Source of the DNA: Paratractidigestivibacter sp963640745 | Lineage (GTDB): Bacteria; Actinomycetota; Coriobacteriia; Coriobacteriales; Atopobiaceae | Assembly: GCA_963640745.1 (NCBI GenBank) | Contig: CAVIBB010000007.1 | Coordinates: forward strand, 1-39,869 | DNA: 39,869 nt | Reading direction: 5' to 3' | Shown: positions 16,854-24,908 of the stretch, in pieces | How the letters are laid out: every line of letters begins with the position of its first letter | How positions within the stretch are numbered: the stretch's first letter is position 1 | Translations under genes and position numbers: made by a program | Notes under the pieces: generated by a model | What the model saw: the letters and a program-made list of their open reading frames with translations, nothing else | What the model was told of the DNA's origin: nothing | Database searches by the model: none

Positions 16854-17342
16854 ATGATTTACGACGGACTTGAGGCGATCGGTCTCTATCGTGGGCTTTC
16901 CCGCGGGTTGGATGTCCTTATCGACTGGCTGGGCGAGAACGATCCTGCTGAGCTGCCGTTGGGCAAGACCTGCATCGACGGCGAGCGCGTCTTCGCCAAC
17001 GTAATGAACGCGAAGACCCGCACGTTCGAAGATGCGCGCTTCGAGACGCACCGCAAGTACATGGACGTGCAAATCGATCTCGACGGTGCCGAGGCCTTCA
17101 AAACGACCCCGGGCGCGACTGTGCCGGCGGGGGAGTTCGACGAGGCGGGCGATAAGGGCTACTGTCACGAGGCGCCCGAGAACCACGACCTGCTCGACGG
17201 CACTCTCGAGGGCGGCCACTTCGTCGTCTTCATGATCGGCGAGCCGCACATGCCCAACCTCGTTTGCGAGGGCAATGAGGTTGGTCCTATCAAGAAAATC
17301 TGCTTCAAGGTCGTGGGCGACGAGTTCTGGGACGAAGTCTAA
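16854..17342 (+). CDS. YhcH/YjgK/YiaL family protein (DUF386, NanQ-like)
   Basis: 162 residues, typical length. The family is a cupin-like, metal-binding fold. E. coli YhcH (NanQ) is reported to speed up anomer conversion of sialic acid; other members sit in pentose or acid-sugar operons. The conserved metal-site segments are visible: FETHRKYMDVQ (62-72) and the second half with APENHD, GHFVVFMIGEPHMP. AAAGGAGAGG lies just before the ATG. As last gene of the island it may supply the right anomer or ring form of the sugar to the enzymes upstream. Confidence 0.82.
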   Translation: MIYDGLEAIGLYRGLSRGLDVLIDWLGENDPAELPLGKTCIDGERVFANVMNAKTRTFEDARFETHRKYMDVQIDLDGAEAFKTTPGATVPAGEFDEAGDKGYCHEAPENHDLLDGTLEGGHFVVFMIGEPHMPNLVCEGNEVGPIKKICFKVVGDEFWDEV

Positions 17343-17356
17343 CGAGTTGAAGGAAC

Positions 17357-17383
17357 GTGAACAGGGACACGTCCCCTGTTCAC
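17357..17383. repeat. 27-nt palindromic intergenic element, copy 2
   Basis: The most regular copy: the left arm GTGAACAGGG (17357-17366) pairs over 10 bp with CCCCTGTTCAC inside 17373-17383, leaving a short loop around ACACGTC. It starts 14 bp after the yhcH-like stop and lies upstream of the ATPase promoter. Confidence 0.75.
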
Positions 17384-17395
17384 GCCCATCCTTAG

Positions 17396-17424
17396 TTCAC
17401 GGACCGGCGTCTCTGCGGTAAAAT
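17396..17424 (+). promoter_or_regulatory. Candidate promoter of the P-type ATPase gene
   Basis: TTCACG (17396-17401) and TAAAAT (17419-17424) are spaced 17 bp. A start near 17431 would give a leader of about 115 nt before the ATPase ATG, enough for the folded RNA described next. Confidence 0.5.
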
Positions 17425-17459
17425 ACCCAAGCTTTGTAAGCGCGGCCGACATGGCAACC

Positions 17460-17540
17460 TTGATGAGCCCTTGCCCTTCTCCTGGGAATTATGATCGGGC
17501 ATCAATCTGGCGGTCGCAAAAAAGATAACCCAGGAGGGGG
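17460..17540 (+). promoter_or_regulatory. Structured leader that can hide the ATPase ribosome binding site
   Basis: The segment 17475-17486 (core CTCCTGGG) pairs over 12 bp, with two G-U pairs, to 17529-17540, which contains the AGGAGGGGG Shine-Dalgarno of the ATPase. A second helix pairs 17460-17470 with 17497-17505 (nine pairs, 2-nt bulge) and interleaves with the first, so the two form either a pseudoknot or alternative states. This is the layout of a translation-controlling riboswitch or ion-responsive leader. I do not recognise a known class; conserved yybP-ykoY residues are not apparent. Confidence 0.55.
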
Positions 17541-17546
17541 AATCGA

Positions 17547-20228
17547 ATGAAAGAGTACCTGTCTTCATCCGACGCGGTCCTGCATGAGCAGGGCACCGAT
17601 GCAGAGGCGGGCCTGAGCTCGTCCGAGGCGTCGAGCCGCCAGGCCAAGTATGGCCCGAACAAGCTTAAGGAAGAGGAGAAGACCCCGCTGTGGATCCGCT
17701 TCTTCCAGCAGATGGCCGACCCGATGGTCATCATGTTGATCGTGGCTGCGGCCATCAGCGCAATCACCGGTGCCATCCAGGGCGAGATCGACTTCGCCGA
17801 CGTGATCATCATCATGACGGTCGTCATCATCAACTCCGCCCTCGGCGTCATCCAGGAGGCCAAGAGCGAGGAGGCCCTGGCCGCCCTGCAGGAGATGAGC
17901 GCCGCCCAGTCCAAGGTCATGCGCGACGGCAAGCTCGTCATGCTGCACTCCAGCGAACTCGTGCCCGGCGACGTCGTCCTTCTCGAGGCCGGCGACTCCG
18001 TCCCCGCCGACTGCCGTGTGCTCGAGAGCGCTTCCATGAAGATCGAGGAGGCCGCCCTTACCGGCGAGTCCGTGCCCGTTGAGAAGCACGCCGCCGCCAT
18101 CGAGCTCGCCGCCGGTGCCGACGATGTGCCCCTGGGCGACCGCAAGAACATGTGCTACATGGGCTCCACCGTCGTCTACGGCCGCGGCCGCGCCGTCGTG
18201 GTGGCCACCGGCATGGAGACCGAGATGGGCAAGATCGCCGGTGCCCTCTCCGAGGCCAAGGAGGAGCTGACCCCGCTGCAGGTCAAGCTCGACGAGCTTT
18301 CCCACATCCTCACCAAGCTGGTCATCGTCATCTGCGTCGTGATCTTCGCGGTGGATGTCCTGCGCCACGGCTTCTCCAACATGGCTGAGGAGCCCACGCT
18401 GCTTCTGAACACCTTCATGGTGGCCGTCTCGCTCGCCGTCGCGGCCATCCCCGAGGGCCTCGTGGCCGTCGTCACCATCGTGCTCTCGCTCGGCGTGACC
18501 AAGATGGCCAAGCGCCAGGCCATCATCCGCAACCTCTCGGCTGTCGAGACCCTCGGCTGCACCCAGGTGATCTGCTCGGACAAGACCGGCACCCTTACCC
18601 AGAACAAGATGACCGTCGTCAAGCACGAGCTCGCCTGCGACGAGAGGACCCTTCTGGCCGGCATGGCGCTGTGCTCCGACGCCAAGTGGGACGCCGAGGC
18701 CGGCGAGGCCGTGGGCGAGCCGACCGAGTGCGCGCTCGTCAACGATGCCGCCAAGGCCGGCATGACCGGGCTCGACGAGGAGCACCCCCGCGTGGGCGAG
18801 GCCCCCTTCGACTCCGGACGCAAGATGATGTCTGTCGTGGTTGAGACCCTCGACGGCGAGTTTGAGCAGTACACCAAGGGTGGCCCCGACGTCGTTCTCG
18901 GCCGCTGCACGAGCGTCTTCGACGGCGAGAAGGTCGTCCCGATGACCGACGCCAAGCGCGAGGAGATTCTCGCTGCCAATAAGGCCATGGCCGATCAGGC
19001 GCTGCGCGTGCTCGCCCTCGCTTCTCGCCACTACACCGAGAAGCCCGCCGACTTCAGCGCCGAGGCGCTCGAGCGCGAGCTCACCTTCTGCGGCCTTTCC
19101 GGCATGATCGACCCCGAGCGTCCTGAGGTGGCCCCGGCCATCGAGGAGGCCCACGCCGCCGGCATCCGCACCGTCATGATCACGGGCGACCACATCGACA
19201 CCGCCGTGGCCATCGCCAAGAACCTCGGCATCGTCGAGGACCGCAGCCAGGCCATCACCGGCGCCGAGCTCGACAAGATGACCGACGAGGAACTCGACGC
19301 CTGCATCGAGAACTACGGCGTCTACGCCCGCGTCCAGCCCGAGCACAAGACCCGCATCGTCGAGGCCTGGAAGAGCCGCGATATGATCGTCGCCATGACG
19401 GGCGACGGCGTGAACGACGCGCCTTCCATCAAGCGTGCCAACATCGGCGTGGGCATGGGCATTACCGGCACCGACGTCACCAAGAACGTGGCCGACATGG
19501 TGCTTGCCGACGACAACTTCGCCACCATCATCTCCGCTTGCGAAGAGGGCCGTCGCATCTACGACAACATCCGCAAGGTCATTCAGTTCCTTCTCTCCGC
19601 GAACCTCGCCGAGGTCTTCTCGGTCTTCATCGCGACGCTCGTGGGCTTCACGCTGTTCCAGCCGGTGCAGCTGCTCTGGGTCAACCTCGTGACGGACTGC
19701 TTCCCGGCGCTCGCGCTCGGCATGGAGGAGGCCGAGGGCGACATCATGAGCCGCAAGCCGCGTAAGGCCTCCGACGGCGTCTTCGCCGGCCACATGGGCC
19801 TTGACTGCGTGGTCCAGGGCCTGATCATCACCGCGCTCGTGCTCGCGAGCTTCTTCGCCGGCGTGTACTTCGACATGGGCTACATCAACGTGGCCGACAT
19901 GATTGCCGGCACCGCTGACGAGGAAGGCGTCATGATGGCGTTTATCACGCTGAACATGGTCGAGATCTTCCACTGCTTCAACATGCGCAGCCGCCGCATC
20001 TCGCTCTTCTCGATGAAGAAGCAGAACCTGTGGCTTTGGGGCGCGGCTGCCCTGGCGCTCGTGCTTACCCTGATCGTCGTCGAGTTCGAGCCCCTCGCCA
20101 TGATGTTCTTCGGCGTGCCCGGCCTCGAGCTGCAGGGCTCGCTCACGGCGCTCGGCATCGCCTTCCTGATCATCCCGATCAACGAGGTGTACAAGGCCAT
20201 CATGCGCGGCGTCGAGAAGGACGACTAG
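17547..20228 (+). CDS. P2-type cation ATPase, probably calcium exporting
   Basis: 893 residues, full length for bacterial SERCA/PMCA-like pumps. It uses ATP to move a cation, most likely Ca2+, across the plasma membrane. Landmarks: TGES actuator loop 172-175, PEGL ion site in M4 at 302-305, phosphorylated D345 in SDKTGTLT, the nucleotide-domain KGGP, TGD, and GDGVNDAP hinge. About ten membrane helices are expected. M5 reads SANLAEV and M6 has NLVTDCFPALALG, giving one site-II-like Ca2+ site as in PMCA pumps. The gene stands alone with its own promoter, a structured leader covering its ribosome binding site, and its own terminator, so it is probably controlled by an ion or stress signal at translation. 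Mn2+ or other cations remain possible. Confidence 0.9.
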   Translation: MKEYLSSSDAVLHEQGTDAEAGLSSSEASSRQAKYGPNKLKEEEKTPLWIRFFQQMADPMVIMLIVAAAISAITGAIQGEIDFADVIIIMTVVIINSALGVIQEAKSEEALAALQEMSAAQSKVMRDGKLVMLHSSELVPGDVVLLEAGDSVPADCRVLESASMKIEEAALTGESVPVEKHAAAIELAAGADDVPLGDRKNMCYMGSTVVYGRGRAVVVATGMETEMGKIAGALSEAKEELTPLQVKLDELSHILTKLVIVICVVIFAVDVLRHGFSNMAEEPTLLLNTFMVAVSLAVAAIPEGLVAVVTIVLSLGVTKMAKRQAIIRNLSAVETLGCTQVICSDKTGTLTQNKMTVVKHELACDERTLLAGMALCSDAKWDAEAGEAVGEPTECALVNDAAKAGMTGLDEEHPRVGEAPFDSGRKMMSVVVETLDGEFEQYTKGGPDVVLGRCTSVFDGEKVVPMTDAKREEILAANKAMADQALRVLALASRHYTEKPADFSAEALERELTFCGLSGMIDPERPEVAPAIEEAHAAGIRTVMITGDHIDTAVAIAKNLGIVEDRSQAITGAELDKMTDEELDACIENYGVYARVQPEHKTRIVEAWKSRDMIVAMTGDGVNDAPSIKRANIGVGMGITGTDVTKNVADMVLADDNFATIISACEEGRRIYDNIRKVIQFLLSANLAEVFSVFIATLVGFTLFQPVQLLWVNLVTDCFPALALGMEEAEGDIMSRKPRKASDGVFAGHMGLDCVVQGLIITALVLASFFAGVYFDMGYINVADMIAGTADEEGVMMAFITLNMVEIFHCFNMRSRRISLFSMKKQNLWLWGAAALALVLTLIVVEFEPLAMMFFGVPGLELQGSLTALGIAFLIIPINEVYKAIMRGVEKDD

Positions 20229-20270
20229 CAAGAAGGCCTTGGGCCTTGCGGCCCGGATTTGGTTTATCGG

Positions 20271-20305
20271 CGCCCCGCGTGCTTTTACGGCGCGTGGGGC
20301 GTTTT
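20271..20305 (+). terminator. ATPase gene terminator
   Basis: Arms 20271-20282 and 20290-20301 form a 12-bp stem with one mismatch and one G-U, loop TTTTACG, followed by TTTT. It separates the ATPase gene from rsgA. Confidence 0.85.
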
Positions 20306-20378
20306 GCGATAAACTGCAGGTTGTTTGTGGTGTTCGACGGGTTGATGAATGCTGTGACCAGGCTTTGAGGGGACGTGC

Positions 20379-21545
20379 ATGGGCAAGGCGAAGACGAGGA
20401 AGACGACCGGCGCGAGGGCGAAGCGAGACAAGCGCCGCCGCGCCGCGACGGAGACGAGCGCCGAGGGTATGCTTGCGAGCGTGCCAGCCGTCGAGTCCCT
20501 GCAGGACCTGCCCACATTCGAAGAGGTTGCGCCCGATGCGCGTCAGCAGGCCGCGTACGCGGCATTTCTTGCCGAGGCGGAGGAGCCTGGGCAGATGCGC
20601 CTCGGCTGCGTGGTCAGGCTCGACCGCGGGTTTCCCCTGGTTGCGACCGCCGACGACGTGTTCCGCGCCGAGCATGCCGTGGGTTTCGCGAAGTCGCGCG
20701 GGGAGGAAGAGGTGCTACTGCCCGCCGCCGGCGACCGCGTTGCGGTGCGGGTGGCTCCCGGGCACGACATGGGCGTAATCGAGCGCGTGCTGCCCCGTCG
20801 CACCTCGTTCGAGCGCTGGCGCGGACGCGCCCGCGGGGAGCGCCAGGTGCTCGCGGCCAACGTCGACACGATCCTCATCGTGCAGGCGCTCGGCGCGGGC
20901 GAGGTGCTGCTCGACCGAATCGCGCGCTCCATGGTGCTTGCGCTCGACTGCGGCGCGAAGCCGGTCGTGGTATTGACGAAGGCGGACCGTTGCGGCGAGG
21001 GAGAGCTCGAGCGGGAGCTCGGGCGCGTGCGCGAGCTTGTCGGGGAAGGCGTGCGCGTCGTCGTGACGTCTTCCGCTGAGGGGGAGGGCCTCGACGAAGT
21101 TCGCGCTTGCGTGCCGGTCGGTACATGCTCGATGATCCTGGGCGAGTCCGGTGCGGGCAAGTCGACGCTGCTCAATGTCCTTCTCGGCCACGACGCTATG
21201 GCCACGGGCGGGGTGCGTGAGAAGGACGACGCCGGGCGACACACTACGGTCTCGCGCGTGCTCATCTCGCTGCCAGGGGCCGGCGTGGTGGCCGACGTGC
21301 CGGGGCTGCGTAGCCTGCCCTTGGTCGGGCATGAGCGCGGGCTCGCCAAGCTGTTCCCGGAGATCGTGCGGGCGGCCCAGGAGTGCCGCTTCAACGATTG
21401 CACGCACACGCATGAACCGGGCTGCGCCGTGCGCGATGCCGTGTCGGGCGGCGAGATAGCCGAGGTGCGCTGGGAGACGTTCGAGCGGCTCGCCGACGAG
21501 ATGCGCGTGAGCGCGGCGAGCCTCGACCCGGACGTGAGCCTTTAG
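20379..21545 (+). CDS. rsgA: Ribosome small-subunit GTPase RsgA
   Basis: 388 residues, a little longer than usual because of a Lys/Arg-rich N-terminal tail (1-22) that may contact rRNA. RsgA helps 30S subunit maturation and has ribosome-stimulated GTPase activity. The order of motifs is circularly permuted, as is diagnostic: G4 TKAD (200-203), then G1 GESGAGKS (255-262), then G3 DVPG (306-309). Before them is an OB-fold (about 72-140). The C-terminal zinc knuckle is visible in ECRFNDCTHTHEPGC (ligands C336, C341, a His, C349). The ATG follows GAGGGGA. Start choice is reasonable but the basic tail is variable in the family. Confidence 0.93.
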   Translation: MGKAKTRKTTGARAKRDKRRRAATETSAEGMLASVPAVESLQDLPTFEEVAPDARQQAAYAAFLAEAEEPGQMRLGCVVRLDRGFPLVATADDVFRAEHAVGFAKSRGEEEVLLPAAGDRVAVRVAPGHDMGVIERVLPRRTSFERWRGRARGERQVLAANVDTILIVQALGAGEVLLDRIARSMVLALDCGAKPVVVLTKADRCGEGELERELGRVRELVGEGVRVVVTSSAEGEGLDEVRACVPVGTCSMILGESGAGKSTLLNVLLGHDAMATGGVREKDDAGRHTTVSRVLISLPGAGVVADVPGLRSLPLVGHERGLAKLFPEIVRAAQECRFNDCTHTHEPGCAVRDAVSGGEIAEVRWETFERLADEMRVSAASLDPDVSL

Positions 21546-21586
21546 GGTCCTGCGCAAAGGCGTTTTCGCTTTATTCCATTCGGATT

Positions 21587-21613
21587 GTGAATGGGGGTAC
21601 GTCTCCCGTTCAT
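21587..21613. repeat. 27-nt palindromic intergenic element, copy 3
   Basis: GTGAATGGGGG (21587-21597) pairs with the 3' half ending GTTCAT (21608-21613) through 11 pairs including three G-U, loop TACGT. The base changes relative to copy 2 keep the pairing, which suggests the fold matters. Confidence 0.68.
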
Positions 21614-21633
21614 GAATATAGAAAGGCTGAGAG

Positions 21634-22155
21634 ATGACCCCGGAAGAGTACAAGAAGGCGGCGGGATTCTGGAGCGCAAAGGAATACGAGGCGATGCCGG
21701 TTGAACAGCTGAAGCCGGTCGTGGAGGAATTTCTCCGCGACAGCGTGGTCTGTGCCTTGGCGACCGGGGCCGGCGATCACGTGCGCTGCACGCCGCTGGA
21801 ATACAGCTATCACGACGGCTGCTTCTGGATCTTTACCGAGGGCGGCGAGAAGTTCATTGGGCTTGAGACTAACAAGAACGTCAGCCTCGCGGTATTTGAG
21901 AAGAACCCGGATTTCGGAGAGCTGAAGAGTGTGCAGGTCATGGGCTCGGCTGAGCTCATTGAGCCGATGTCGGCAGACTATGTCGCCCACGCGGAGCACA
22001 AGAAGGTCCCCGTTTCGGCCCTGCAAAAGCTTGCGAGTCAGGGACACCCGATGTACCTGCTGCGCATTACGCCGGTCAGGATGGATGTGTTGTTCTCAGA
22101 GTTCAAGAAGCGGGGCTACGACAGCCGCCAGAAGCTTGACCTGGCATGGGGGTGA
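21634..22155 (+). CDS. Pyridoxamine 5'-phosphate oxidase-fold flavin-binding protein
   Basis: 173 residues. The region 25-150 has the split beta-barrel pattern of the PNPOx-like/general-stress FMN-binding family: VCALATGAGDHVRCTPLEYSY, then FWIFTEGGEKFIGLETNKNVSLAVF, then VQVMGSAELIE. It lacks the C-terminal extension of true PdxH. Such small proteins bind FMN, F420 or haem and reduce varied substrates; the substrate is unknown here. The first 25 residues are a helical extension. AAAGG lies before the ATG. It is flanked on both sides by the palindromic element, so it appears to be a single-gene unit. Confidence 0.72.
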   Translation: MTPEEYKKAAGFWSAKEYEAMPVEQLKPVVEEFLRDSVVCALATGAGDHVRCTPLEYSYHDGCFWIFTEGGEKFIGLETNKNVSLAVFEKNPDFGELKSVQVMGSAELIEPMSADYVAHAEHKKVPVSALQKLASQGHPMYLLRITPVRMDVLFSEFKKRGYDSRQKLDLAWG

Positions 22156-22176
22156 GGCATAGGTTCTGAACAGGTG

Positions 22177-22202
22177 ATGAACGGGGACGCAGCATCGTTC
22201 AT
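22177..22202. repeat. 26-nt palindromic intergenic element, copy 4 (degenerate)
   Basis: ATGAACG (22177-22183) pairs with CGTTCAT (22196-22202) over 7 bp; the inner part still reads GGGGAC but pairing there is lost. It lies between the PNPOx-fold gene and murQ. Confidence 0.55.
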
Positions 22203-22245
22203 GCTCCCTGCCCACGTGTGAAGAGGCTAATTTACGGAGGGAATC

Positions 22246-23175
22246 ATGGCAATCGATTTGTCGGGCTTCTCGACCGAGACTCGCAACCCTGCGACGATGG
22301 ACCTCGACGTGATGTCGCCGCTCGAGATCGCGCGGGTTATGAACCGCGAGAATGCGCTTGCCGTCGAGTCCCTTGAGCCGGAGCTGGAGAAGGTCGCGGA
22401 GGCCATAGGGTGGGCAGCAACATCGCTGGAGGGCGGCGGGCGCCTGATTTATATGGGCGCCGGGACGAGCGGCCGGCTCGGCGTGCTCGACGCCGCTGAG
22501 TGCCCGCCGACGTTCGGCGTTTCGCCCGAGTCCGTCGTGGGGCTTATCGCCGGCGGCGGCAAGGCGGCTTCCCGGGCACTTGAGAGCAATGAGGACAGCT
22601 TTGAGCTCGGTGAGAAGGACCTGTGCTCGATCTCGCTCACGGCGGCGGACACGGTCGTCGGGCTTTCCGCGAGCGGGCGCACGCCGTATGTGCTGGGCGG
22701 CCTTACGTATGCGAAGGGCGTCGGCAGCAGGACGGTCGCCGTCGCGTGCAATGCCGGGTCGGCCATCGGCGCTGTGGCGGACATCGCCATCGAGCCGGTC
22801 CCTGGCCCGGAGGTGGTCACGGGGTCGACGCGGCTCAAGGCCGGCTCCGTGCAGAAGATGGTGCTCAACATGATCTCCACGGGCGCCATGGCCCGGATAG
22901 GGAAGGTATATCAAAACTTGATGGTCGACGTGCGCCCGGCCAACGCGAAGCTGCAGGTGCGCAGCCAGAACATCGTTATGGAGGCGACGGGATGCGGCCG
23001 CGAGCAAGCTGCGTCCGCGCTCGCGGAGGCGGGCGGGCACGCCAAGACGGCCATCGTCTCGATCCTGCTCGGCGTCGACGCGGCAACGGCGGAGGCTGAG
23101 CTCGAGCATGCTCGCGGCAGGGTGCGCGCCGCCGTCGAAAATGGTGGTGGGACAACAAAGCCGGTGGAAGGGTAA
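22246..23175 (+). CDS. murQ: N-acetylmuramic acid 6-phosphate etherase
   Basis: 309 residues. It cleaves the lactyl ether of MurNAc-6-phosphate to give GlcNAc-6-phosphate and D-lactate in the cytoplasm. The SIS-domain core has GAGTSGRLGVLDAAECPPTFG with catalytic E85, and a second acidic residue E116 in ALESNED; the second conserved block GSTRLKAGSVQKM is also present. GGAGGG precedes the ATG. The MurNAc PTS permease gene begins 6 bp after the stop, so uptake and first catabolic step are one operon. The D-lactate released links to the same fermentation product as ldhA. Confidence 0.95.
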   Translation: MAIDLSGFSTETRNPATMDLDVMSPLEIARVMNRENALAVESLEPELEKVAEAIGWAATSLEGGGRLIYMGAGTSGRLGVLDAAECPPTFGVSPESVVGLIAGGGKAASRALESNEDSFELGEKDLCSISLTAADTVVGLSASGRTPYVLGGLTYAKGVGSRTVAVACNAGSAIGAVADIAIEPVPGPEVVTGSTRLKAGSVQKMVLNMISTGAMARIGKVYQNLMVDVRPANAKLQVRSQNIVMEATGCGREQAASALAEAGGHAKTAIVSILLGVDAATAEAELEHARGRVRAAVENGGGTTKPVEG

Positions 23176-23181
23176 CCGGAT

Positions 23182-24663
23182 ATGGATGAGCACGAGCTGA
23201 GCCGAAGGCTGCTGGAGCTTCTTGGCGGCAAGGATAACGTCTGCTCGAACGCCTGCTGCATGACGCGGCTGCGCGTGGGCGTGCGGGATGTGTCCAAGGT
23301 CGACGTCGACGCGATCAGGCGCACCGAGGGCGTTATGGGTGTTGTCGAGGATCAGACGATGCAGATCGTGGTCGGGCCCGGAAAGGTCAGCAGGCTTTTG
23401 GCGACCTTCTCCGAGCTTACGGGGCTTACGCCGGGCGCTTTTGGCGAAGCGGCATACGACGAGGCCGGTGTCGATACGGGCCTCGGCGGCGATAAAGGCA
23501 GCGCGGTCGCCGCTGCGGCCGGGAACAAGGCTGCCCAAAAGGCAAAATTCGCCGGCAACCCCGCCCAGAGATTCCTCAAGAAGGTCGCCAACGTCTTTGT
23601 CGCGCTGCTTCCCGGAATCATCGCCGCGGGCCTTATCAACGGGATATGCAACGTGATCAACGTCTCGACCGGCAACTCCCTTGCGGGGGCATGGTGGTAC
23701 CTGGCAATTCGCTCCGTGGGCTGGGCGCTCTTTGCCTACCTGCCGATTTTGGTGGGGTACAACGCCGCGCGCGAGTTCGGCGGCTCGGCTGTGCTGGGCG
23801 GCATCGCGGGCATGATGTGCATCTCCAACAATGCCATGCCGCTGCTATCCGCGGGGGCCGCGGACCCTGCCTCGGCCGTTCTTCTGCCGCTCACGAACGC
23901 GCAGTACAATCCCGCCGCCGGCGGCATGATCGCGGCGCTTATCGCCGGCGCTTTCTTTGCGTTGCTCGAGCGCCTGGTGCACAAGGTGATGCCGAACATG
24001 CTCGATGCGTTTATGACGCCCCTGGCGGTGCTGGTCGTCGGAGTATTCGCGCTTGTGCTGGTCATCCAGCCCATCGGCGATTTTCTGACCGAGGGCATTC
24101 GCATCGTGCTCTCGTTCGTCTACGAGCAGATGGGGGTCGTCGGCGGGTACGTCTTGTCGGCGGGTTTCCTTCCCCTCGTCTCCGTCGGGCTTCACCAGGC
24201 CCTCATGCCGATTCATGCGGTGCTTAACGATCCGAGCGGCCCCACCGGCGGCATTAATTACCTGCTGCCGATTCTGATGATGTCGGGTGCGGGGCAGGTG
24301 GGCGCCGGGCTGGCCCTTTACTTTAAGAGCAAGAACAAGAGGCTGAGGAGGTTCGTCGCGGAGTCGATTCCCGTCGGGGTCCTGGGCGTCGGGGAGCCGC
24401 TTATGTACGCGGTTACCCTGCCTTTGTTCCGGCCGTTCGTCACGGCGTGCCTGGGCGCCGGTTTCGGCGGCGCGCTCGCGGCGGTTCTTCGTATCGGGAC
24501 GGTCTCCCAGGGCGTGAGCGGTCTGTTCGGTCTCTTGATCGTGGTTCCTGGCCAGCAACTCTGGTATGTGGCCTGCATGGCCGTGGCGTGCGCGGCGGGC
24601 TTTGCGCTCACGTGGCTTTTCGGCGTCGACGAGGCGCGCATCGAGGAGTTCTACGGGGAGTAG
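23182..24663 (+). CDS. murP: PTS EIIBC component, N-acetylmuramic acid-type (MurP-like)
   Basis: 493 residues. The N-terminal EIIB domain (1-85) has the phospho-cysteine C26 in the CMTRLR motif. A charged linker (85-125) leads to an EIIC domain of about ten helices with the active-site GVGEPLMYAVTLP motif. There is no EIIA domain, so a shared glucose-type EIIA must donate phosphate, as for E. coli MurP. The specificity is inferred from the preceding murQ; without it only the glucose/sucrose-family EIIBC could be stated. It phosphorylates MurNAc during import. Confidence 0.87.
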   Translation: MDEHELSRRLLELLGGKDNVCSNACCMTRLRVGVRDVSKVDVDAIRRTEGVMGVVEDQTMQIVVGPGKVSRLLATFSELTGLTPGAFGEAAYDEAGVDTGLGGDKGSAVAAAAGNKAAQKAKFAGNPAQRFLKKVANVFVALLPGIIAAGLINGICNVINVSTGNSLAGAWWYLAIRSVGWALFAYLPILVGYNAAREFGGSAVLGGIAGMMCISNNAMPLLSAGAADPASAVLLPLTNAQYNPAAGGMIAALIAGAFFALLERLVHKVMPNMLDAFMTPLAVLVVGVFALVLVIQPIGDFLTEGIRIVLSFVYEQMGVVGGYVLSAGFLPLVSVGLHQALMPIHAVLNDPSGPTGGINYLLPILMMSGAGQVGAGLALYFKSKNKRLRRFVAESIPVGVLGVGEPLMYAVTLPLFRPFVTACLGAGFGGALAAVLRIGTVSQGVSGLFGLLIVVPGQQLWYVACMAVACAAGFALTWLFGVDEARIEEFYGE

Positions 24664-24693
24664 GCGGCGCGTGCCGTTGGTTGCTTGTTTATG

Positions 24694-24728
24694 GACGCCC
24701 CGCGCGACGACGTGCCGCGCGGGGCGTC
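24694..24728 (+). terminator. Very stable hairpin after murP
   Basis: GACGCCCCGCGCG (24694-24706) pairs perfectly with 24716-24728 (13 bp, loop ACGACGTGC inner part). No T run follows on either strand, so it may be a U-less terminator or a 3'-end protector of the murQP mRNA. Confidence 0.55.
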
Positions 24729-24864
24729 ATGCTTGCGACTTGCGATTGTGTATGGGTTGGGCAACCGAAAGTCTATGAAGGAACTGTGGAGCTTGCTTGG
24801 CTTAGATACCAGTTTTGATACCAGGGCGTCGGCATCGCCGTGCTGCGCTCCGTTGCCCCGCGGG

Positions 24865-24908
24865 AAGAATTCCGCAAGATTCCGGTGAGAATTCGGTCAG
24901 ATTGCGGT
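24865..24908 (+). promoter_or_regulatory. Four tandem 11-bp repeats upstream of the Tad operon
   Basis: Units AAGAATTCCGC, AAGATTCCGGT, GAGAATTCGGT and CAGATTGCGGT follow one another without gaps (24865, 24876, 24887, 24898). The period is about one helix turn, so a regulator could bind all units on one DNA face, as response regulators of the OmpR/PhoB type do with 11-bp direct repeats. They end about 100 bp before the first Tad gene. Confidence 0.6.

Noticed and set aside
4256..17342. Integrated mobile element carrying the island
   Set aside because: No integrase, transposase, attachment repeats or tRNA border were seen on either side.
17425..17546. yybP-ykoY manganese riboswitch
   Set aside because: Class is plausible by gene context, but the conserved GGGGAGUA-type core is not seen; reported only as an unassigned structured leader.
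17565..20675. 1036-codon open frame on the minus strand across the ATPase and rsgA
   Set aside because: It is the antisense shadow of GC-rich coding sequence; translation is low-complexity (His/Asp/Leu/Gly-rich) and crosses a terminator and two genes with clear families.
24685..24888. 67-codon open frame after murP
   Set aside because: It spans the murP hairpin, has no good ribosome binding site, and the product has no recognisable features.
24865..24908. CRISPR array
   Set aside because: Units are 11 bp, contiguous, without spacers, and no cas genes are near.
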